This document shows positions 4,681 to 8,827 of a DNA stretch of 8,827 bases, piece by piece. Source of the stretch: Candidatus Saccharimonadota bacterium (GTDB lineage: Bacteria > Patescibacteriota > Saccharimonadia > Saccharimonadales > Saccharimonadaceae); the NCBI GenBank assembly GCA_028289095.1, contig JAQGGY010000027.1, positions 1 to 8,827 on the forward strand, in the 5' to 3' direction. Position numbers and translations under genes: made by a program. Under the pieces are notes generated by a model. The model was not told the origin of the DNA. It saw nothing but the letters and a program-made list of their open reading frames with translations, and made no database searches. How positions within the stretch are numbered: the stretch's first letter is position 1; every line of letters begins with the position of its first letter.

Positions 4681-5235
4681 ATGTTTGATACCGATACTTA
4701 TGAATTAAAAATGACCAGCACGCTTGAACACTTCGAAGAAGAGCTGCGCAAAGTGCGTACGGGGCGCTCGCACCCAAGCATGCTCGACGGCATCAAGGTT
4801 GATGCATATGGCGTACTCACACCGCTCAACCAAGTGGCGAATATTACTGCTCCAGAACCCCAGATGCTACAGATCACCCCATTTGATCCTAGCAATGTGC
4901 AGCCGATTGCCGCTGCAATTCGCGCTGATCAATCACTTGGGTTTAACCCTAGCGACGATGGTCGCATCATCCGCGTACCGGTGCCGCCACTTACTGAGGA
5001 ACGTCGCAAGCAATTAGTAAAACAAACAGCTGATAAGGTTGAAGAAACGCGTATTGCACTGCGAAACATCCGCCAGGACGCTTTGAAAGATGCAAAGCGC
5101 AAAAAGGACGCCAAAGAACTGTCCGAGGATGATGTTAAACGTGTCGAAAAAGAAATCGACAAATTAATGTCAGACTACCAGGCACAGATTGAAGCGATCT
5201 TTAGCGCCAAAGAAAAGGATATTTTGACAATCTAA
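4681..5235 (+). CDS. frr: Ribosome recycling factor
   Basis: Ribosome recycling factor works with EF-G to split post-termination 70S ribosomes. The 184-residue length is the family norm. Visible signatures are the N-terminal helix with ELRKVRTGRSHPSMLDGI (21-38, matching the LRTGRA block), the domain II segment LNQVANITAPEPQMLQI, and the strongly conserved DGRIIRVPVPPLTEERRKQL (93-112). RNIRQDALKDAKRKK in the third helix follows. GAGGA lies about 6 bases before ATG, and an extended -10 promoter lies just upstream. It is the first gene of a tight operon, and its stop codon overlaps the next gene's start (TAATG). In other bacteria pyrH usually precedes frr. Here a terminator and the structured region do. 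Confidence 0.98.
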   Translation: MFDTDTYELKMTSTLEHFEEELRKVRTGRSHPSMLDGIKVDAYGVLTPLNQVANITAPEPQMLQITPFDPSNVQPIAAAIRADQSLGFNPSDDGRIIRVPVPPLTEERRKQLVKQTADKVEETRIALRNIRQDALKDAKRKKDAKELSEDDVKRVEKEIDKLMSDYQAQIEAIFSAKEKDILTI

Positions 5236-5630
5236 TGTCGATTATCGCTCGGGTCAAGTCACTGAATTTACCTCTTGATCAGACGGTTGTTATTGGAGGT
5301 GGGATTTTGGATGCTTTAGGGTTACGCTCGGCGGGCGATGTCGACTTAGTTATGACACCTGCTTTATTAGACGAGCTGAGTCGGAATGCTGAATGGCAAT
5401 TATCAACGAAGCATAACGAACCAATCATAACAAAAGGTGACGTCGAAGCGTTCTTATCGTGGGGAAGTGAAGGTGTTCCTAATTTCCGTCAGTTATACGA
5501 CGGAGGAGTCACGGTTGATGGGGTGCGATTTGCTAATCCTCGATTTACTATTGAATGGAAGCGAAAGCGATCCAGTGATAAGGATAGGCTAGATATTGCG
5601 TTACTTGAGGAGTATTTAAGTCGTGGCTGA
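5235..5630 (+). CDS. Nucleotidyltransferase-fold protein, function unknown
   Basis: This is a 131-residue protein that looks like a minimal nucleotidyltransferase (polymerase-beta/MNT superfamily) domain. VVIGGGILDALGLRSAGDVDLVM (residues 18-40) has the glycine-rich turn and the Asp-x-Asp pair (D35, D37) typical of the metal site. The C-terminal KDRLDIALLEEYL (116-128) matches the KDxxDIxxL segment often seen at the end of such proteins. A third acidic metal ligand is not obvious; Glu71 and Glu107 (in FTIEWK) are candidates. The gene overlaps frr by 1 base and uppS by 8 bases, so it is part of the operon and coupled to its neighbours. No strong ribosome binding site is seen, consistent with reinitiation from frr. 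The substrate is unknown. Relatives include RNA-, antibiotic- and toxin-antitoxin-related enzymes, and none can be singled out. Confidence 0.75.
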   Translation: MSIIARVKSLNLPLDQTVVIGGGILDALGLRSAGDVDLVMTPALLDELSRNAEWQLSTKHNEPIITKGDVEAFLSWGSEGVPNFRQLYDGGVTVDGVRFANPRFTIEWKRKRSSDKDRLDIALLEEYLSRG

Positions 5631-6318
5631 ACAGACATCTATCCCACAACACATCGGCTTTATCGTCGACGGTAACCGCCGATGGGCAAAAGCGCGTGGA
5701 CTGCCAACGTATGAAGGACACCGTGCGGGCTATGAAGCGCTAAAAGAAGTGGCATTTGCCGCATTACAGAATGGCGTTCAGTATGCATCTGCGTATGTAT
5801 TCTCGACTGAAAACTGGAAACGCAGCGAAGACGAGGTGTCAAAGCTAATGGGGTTGATCACCTATGCGTTCAAGATGGACTTGCAGTCATTTATCGACAA
5901 TAACGTACAGCTACGGATTATCGGATCGCGCGAGCGCTTAAGTGATAAGGTAAACAAGATTATCGATCAAGCCGAAGAAAAGACCGCTGGAATGACTGGC
6001 GGCGTGTTTGTTTTGTGTCTAAATTACGGGGGTCAGGCTGAAATTGCGGATGCGTGCAAAAAAATTGTTCAGTCTGGTGTTGACGTAGACCAGATTACGC
6101 CGGAGCTGATTGCGCAAAATCTATACGCACCTGACGTGCCGCCAATCGATATTGTCGTGCGAACAAGTGGCGAACAGCGTCTCAGCAACTTTATGTTATG
6201 GCGTAGTGCCTATAGCGAGCTTATGTTTATAGAAAAGTTTTGGCCAGACATGACAAAAGACGATGTCACAGGTATACTAGAAGAATATTCACGGCGCAGC
6301 CGACGATTTGGAGGATAA
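5623..6318 (+). CDS. uppS: Isoprenyl transferase (undecaprenyl diphosphate synthase family)
   Basis: This cis-prenyltransferase extends an allylic diphosphate (usually farnesyl diphosphate) with isopentenyl diphosphate to make the lipid carrier for cell-wall and surface polymers. It acts at the membrane face. The 231-residue product has the diagnostic motifs in order: HIGFIVDGNRRWAKARG (10-26) with catalytic Asp16, then GHRAGYEAL. FSTENWKRS is at 60-68, LNYGGQAEIADA at 133-144, RTSGEQRLSNFMLW at 180-193, and SAYSEL at 195-200. The first motif has DGNRRW where E. coli has DGNGRW, a known family variation. The start is GTG 5623, eight bases inside the preceding gene, with GAGGAG at 5608-5613 as its ribosome binding site. 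rseP starts immediately after the stop. cdsA and dxr, the usual neighbours, are absent here. Confidence 0.96.
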   Translation: MAEQTSIPQHIGFIVDGNRRWAKARGLPTYEGHRAGYEALKEVAFAALQNGVQYASAYVFSTENWKRSEDEVSKLMGLITYAFKMDLQSFIDNNVQLRIIGSRERLSDKVNKIIDQAEEKTAGMTGGVFVLCLNYGGQAEIADACKKIVQSGVDVDQITPELIAQNLYAPDVPPIDIVVRTSGEQRLSNFMLWRSAYSELMFIEKFWPDMTKDDVTGILEEYSRRSRRFGG

Positions 6319-7461
6319 ATGGAATTACTTTTTGGCATTATTGTGGGCATTTTAATTTTGGTCTTTTTGGTGAGTGTACACGAACTGGGACATGCAATTC
6401 TTGCGCGTCGTAATGGGGTGGTCGTAGAAGAGTTCGGGATTGGTTTTCCTCCACGCGCTTGGGCGAAAAAGCTAAAAAATGGCGTGCTATTTACGTTGAA
6501 CTGGTTACCGCTGGGCGGATTTGTCAAATTACAGGGTGAGCATGACGCTGCTAATAAAAAAGGTGACTATGGGGCGGCGACCTTCTGGCAAAAGACTCGT
6601 ATTCTGCTAGCCGGCGTATTAATTAACTGGTTTGTAGCAGCATTGCTATTGACGGTATTAGCATGGACGGGCCTACCAAAAATTCTTCCTAATCAATTCT
6701 CAGTCGCAAACGACACGACAATTGTTAAAAAGCCAATCGAACTGAACCTTGTGGCGAATGACTCGCCCGCAGATAAAGCTGGCCTGAAAACTGGCGACCA
6801 AATCGTGCGTTTCGCTGGCCGTGGTGTTGCTTCATCAGCTGATCTGTCAGCGGCGACAGAAGCGAACAAAGGTAAGGATGTAGAGATTATTTATGCCCGG
6901 GGCGGGGTTGAACACACGACGACTGCGACACTTCGAAATGATAGCAAAGAAGGCTATTTGGGTGTTAGTTCAGGTCAGCGGGAGCAAATCCAAGCCAGCT
7001 GGTCGGCGCCAATTGTTGGTATTGTAACGACCGCGCAGTTTACTTATGTTACGTTGCAAAGCCTTGGTCACTTATTTGTCGACTTTTTCTCGGGCTTATT
7101 TTTGCAGTTCAGTTTTGATCCAGAAGTCCGCGAAGTAGCAGGAAAAAACTTGGAAAAAGCAGGCAATAGTGTCGCCGGACCAATCGGTATCCTGGGGACG
7201 ATTTTTCCTGCAGCTGAACAGGCTGGCCTGACGCAGCTAATCTTTTTGACCGCGATCGTGTCGTTGACATTAGCGGTCATGAACGCATTGCCCATCCCTG
7301 CGCTAGATGGCGGCCGATGGTTTACGATGGCTATCTTCCGATTGCTTAAAAGACCACTCACGAAGGAAATCGAAGAAAAGATTCAGTCGATTGGGTTCGT
7401 GATATTACTAGGTTTAATTATAATTGTGACGATTGCAGATGTCGGAAAACTCTTCAAATAA
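6319..7461 (+). CDS. rseP: Site-2 (RseP-type) intramembrane zinc metalloprotease with PDZ domain
   Basis: This is a membrane protease of the S2P/RseP family, which cleaves transmembrane segments of anti-sigma factors, signal peptides and other anchored proteins. The 380-residue product has the zinc motif HELGH (21-25) in its first membrane segment, a conserved GFP-RAW/GG-FVK loop (42-70) and a second membrane segment near 95-115. A single PDZ domain spans about 138-208 (SPADKAGLKTGDQIVRFAG). The GPIGI element follows at 288-292, and NALPIPALDGGRW at 322-334 carries the third zinc ligand Asp330. A final membrane segment lies at about 358-373. One PDZ, not two as in E. coli RseP, is typical of many bacteria. 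GGAGG lies 5 bases before ATG. The 3' end overlaps the next gene by 23 bases. Its substrates cannot be deduced here. Confidence 0.95.
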   Translation: MELLFGIIVGILILVFLVSVHELGHAILARRNGVVVEEFGIGFPPRAWAKKLKNGVLFTLNWLPLGGFVKLQGEHDAANKKGDYGAATFWQKTRILLAGVLINWFVAALLLTVLAWTGLPKILPNQFSVANDTTIVKKPIELNLVANDSPADKAGLKTGDQIVRFAGRGVASSADLSAATEANKGKDVEIIYARGGVEHTTTATLRNDSKEGYLGVSSGQREQIQASWSAPIVGIVTTAQFTYVTLQSLGHLFVDFFSGLFLQFSFDPEVREVAGKNLEKAGNSVAGPIGILGTIFPAAEQAGLTQLIFLTAIVSLTLAVMNALPIPALDGGRWFTMAIFRLLKRPLTKEIEEKIQSIGFVILLGLIIIVTIADVGKLFK

Positions 7462-8251
7462 ACCTGATGCTGTGGCCCCTGCGGTGAAAAAGCGCGGGGC
7501 GTATCGGTGGTGGCTAGCCATCGCTTTGCCAGTGTGGGTATTTATCAGCTTTGTGTTTGCGCAGATGCTAGTCGTCGCCGTTATTATGGGCCTTCGATCA
7601 GTCGGTATAGATTTTAATGCGATAAGCTCGTCAGTCCTTGAAACGGCTGCAGCCGCGGTAATCTATTTACTTTGTTTTGGCATTATTGTCAGTTTTCCAT
7701 TGTGGGTGAAAGGCTTTAAAACGACGCGCAAAGATGTTGGATTGACTCGATTACCATCGTGGATGGATTTGGGGCTAGCACCAGCAGGGTTTGTTATTTA
7801 TCTACTTGTATCAGGTCTGACTATGTATGCCGTATCGCAGCTAGTGTCGGGATTTAACGCATCTGAAACACAAGACATTGGTTTTGAGGATCTGACGCTC
7901 GGGTATGAATATGTGTTGGCATTTCTCACACTAGTGTTAATTGCGCCTATCGCCGAGGAAGCAATTTTCCGCGGGTATCTGTATGGTAAGTTGCGAAAAT
8001 CGGTACCGATATGGGTAGCTGTTTTGATTACCAGCATACTTTTCGGCTTGTTGCATATGAAGTGGGACAGCGGTTTACTGGCTGGCGCAAACGTTGGTCT
8101 GGATGTATTTATATTGAGCGTCATGATGTGTAGTCTACGTGAAGTGACGGGCAGTATTTGGGCGGGTATCGTATTGCATATGTTGAAGAATGGCCTGGCA
8201 TTTTATCTACTCTTTATTAATCCGGCGTTATTATCTACAATAGGTGGGTGA
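7439..8251 (+). CDS. CPBP-family intramembrane metalloprotease (Abi/CAAX-like)
   Basis: This is a multi-pass membrane protein of the CPBP family (CAAX protease and bacteriocin-processing; also called Abi). Numbered from ATG 7439 (270 residues), it shows the three family motifs: EEAIFRG at 173-179 (EExxxR), FGLLH at 202-206 (FxxxH), and HMLKN at 247-251 (HxxxN). These are the expected catalytic and metal-binding residues. Membrane segments are at about 24-51, 68-90, 114-138, 157-171, 190-205, 221-235 and 238-262. A short hydrophilic N-terminus (about 20 residues) precedes them. TTG 7433 is an alternative start two codons earlier. The gene overlaps rseP by 23 bases, so translation is probably coupled. 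Two unrelated intramembrane proteases in one operon suggests linked processing of membrane or surface proteins. The substrate is unknown. Confidence 0.92.
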   Translation: MSENSSNKPDAVAPAVKKRGAYRWWLAIALPVWVFISFVFAQMLVVAVIMGLRSVGIDFNAISSSVLETAAAAVIYLLCFGIIVSFPLWVKGFKTTRKDVGLTRLPSWMDLGLAPAGFVIYLLVSGLTMYAVSQLVSGFNASETQDIGFEDLTLGYEYVLAFLTLVLIAPIAEEAIFRGYLYGKLRKSVPIWVAVLITSILFGLLHMKWDSGLLAGANVGLDVFILSVMMCSLREVTGSIWAGIVLHMLKNGLAFYLLFINPALLSTIGG

Positions 8252-8284
8252 TGATGATGCAATTAATACCATCTTTCCTTGTAC

Positions 8285-8313
8285 GTCTGCCGCTTAGTCG
8301 GTAGTCTCTTTTT
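8285..8313 (+). terminator. Probable intrinsic terminator between the CPBP gene and proS
   Basis: GTCTGCCG (8285-8292) pairs with CGGTAGTC (8299-8306) with one T-T mismatch and one G-T pair around the loop CTTAGT. TCTTTTT follows at 8307-8313. The stem is imperfect, so termination may be partial and some read-through into proS is possible. No convincing promoter was found between it and proS. Confidence 0.55.
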
Positions 8314-8358
8314 ATATTTATCGATGATTCAATGTAGCGTAACTTAGGAGAAATTAGT

Positions 8359-8827
8359 ATGCGAGTATCAAAATTATTTACAAAAACCAGCAAAACTGCG
8401 CCAGGTGACGAGGTGGCTAAAAATGCCCAGTTGTTAATCCGCGCCGGATTTATTAATAAAGAAATGGCTGGTGTATATGATTATTTGCCGCTTGGAAAGA
8501 TCGTTCTAAATAAAATTATCGACATCATCCGCGAAGAGATGGACGGTATTGGCGGCAACGAGTTGAGTCTGACAGCATTACAACAAAAAGACGTCTGGGA
8601 AGCTTCTGGCCGCTGGGACGATCAAGTGATGGATGTATGGTTCAAGACGAAGCTAGCTAACGGCAGTGAATTAGGCTTGGCGCCAACGCATGAAGAGCCA
8701 CTGACAAAGCTGATGAAAAGTTTTATTAGTAGCTATAAAGATTTGCCGGTGTATCCGTATCAGTTTCAGATCAAGTTTCGCAACGAACTCCGTAGTAAAA
8801 GCGGCTTAATGCGTGGACGTGAGTTCT
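8359..8827 (+). CDS. proS: Prolyl-tRNA synthetase, N-terminal part (cut by window end)
   Basis: This is a class II aminoacyl-tRNA synthetase that attaches proline to tRNA-Pro in the cytoplasm. Only the first 156 codons are inside the window, and the frame is still open at the last base. Matching landmarks are AKNAQLLIRAGFINKEMAGVYDYLPLG near residues 20-46 (family start: RAG-I...GvYdylPLG), followed by the motif 1 helix and the EL.....LQ..D.WE.SGRW block. LAPTHEEPLTKLM is near 112-124. Motif 2 begins at the right end (KFRNELRSKSGLMRGREF). AGGAG at 8346-8350 lies 8 bases before ATG 8359, which fixes the start. It is separated from the upstream operon by about 107 bases and a likely terminator. 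Whether it has the bacterial editing insertion cannot be seen. Confidence 0.96.
   Translation, partial: MRVSKLFTKTSKTAPGDEVAKNAQLLIRAGFINKEMAGVYDYLPLGKIVLNKIIDIIREEMDGIGGNELSLTALQQKDVWEASGRWDDQVMDVWFKTKLANGSELGLAPTHEEPLTKLMKSFISSYKDLPVYPYQFQIKFRNELRSKSGLMRGREF

Noticed and set aside
6210..6527. Minus-strand open frame of 105 codons across the uppS-rseP junction
   Set aside because: Both neighbours are firmly identified on the plus strand, and the frame has no recognisable domain.
7068..7361. Minus-strand open frame of 97 codons inside rseP
   Set aside because: It lies entirely within a gene with clear protease motifs and is a chance antisense frame.
7798..8124. Minus-strand open frame of 108 codons inside the CPBP gene
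   Set aside because: It lies antisense to the conserved EExxxR and FxxxH motifs, with no independent start signal.
8252..8358. Promoter for proS
   Set aside because: AT-rich stretches such as TATATT at 8313-8318 and a TTGTAC at 8279-8284 are not correctly spaced with a partner box, so no promoter was called.
1..8827. Alternative genetic code with TGA as a sense codon (Gracilibacteria/Absconditabacteria type)
   Set aside because: TGA ends two genes, and no conserved gene has an in-frame TGA.

Overview
The window reads as a chromosomal core-gene segment of a streamlined bacterium that uses the standard code (TGA serves as a stop at 2466-2468 and 8249-8251). The best guess is a member of the Candidate Phyla Radiation/Patescibacteria, probably Saccharibacteria (TM7). 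This is an inference. It rests on a short EF-Ts, a conserved translation/isoprenoid cluster that has lost several usual members, several small single-span extracytoplasmic proteins of no recognised family, and a compact layout. No mobile element, CRISPR array, tRNA or rRNA was seen.

Region by region: (1) 48-1366 is an rpsB-tsf pair (S2, EF-Ts), closed by a strong, probably bidirectional terminator at 1385-1416. (2) 1439-4469 is an accessory block. A minus-strand membrane-anchored protein is divergent from a plus-strand pair: an anchored protein with an NTF2-like look and a secreted alpha/beta-hydrolase (lipase-like) with an extra C-terminal domain. A perfect 19-bp hairpin follows. Next is a small acidic, probably disordered protein with three VFD motifs, driven by a near-consensus promoter. 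(3) 4470-4680 is non-coding and unusually structured: a -10 box, a hairpin, a terminator whose 5' arm is also part of a 16-bp long-range stem, and a UUCG-capped terminator. It may be a small RNA gene or a regulated 3'UTR/leader. (4) 4681-8251 is a tight operon: frr, a nucleotidyltransferase-fold gene, uppS, rseP and a CPBP-family membrane protease. Its genes overlap or abut (1-nt, 8-nt, 0-nt and 23-nt junctions). (5) proS, with its own ribosome binding site, begins at 8359 and runs off the right edge.

How the genes fit together: in many bacteria the order is rpsB-tsf-pyrH-frr-uppS-cdsA-dxr-rseP-(...)-proS. Here the skeleton survives, but pyrH, cdsA and dxr are not at their usual places. The tsf-frr junction instead holds the secreted lipase-like block and the structured non-coding region. 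A secreted lipase in a lineage known for poor lipid synthesis suggests acquisition of host lipids, which is a hypothesis only. The most interesting signals are the structured region at 4478-4626, the dyad-rich divergent promoter region at 1928-2030, and the lipase with its unassigned C-terminal domain.
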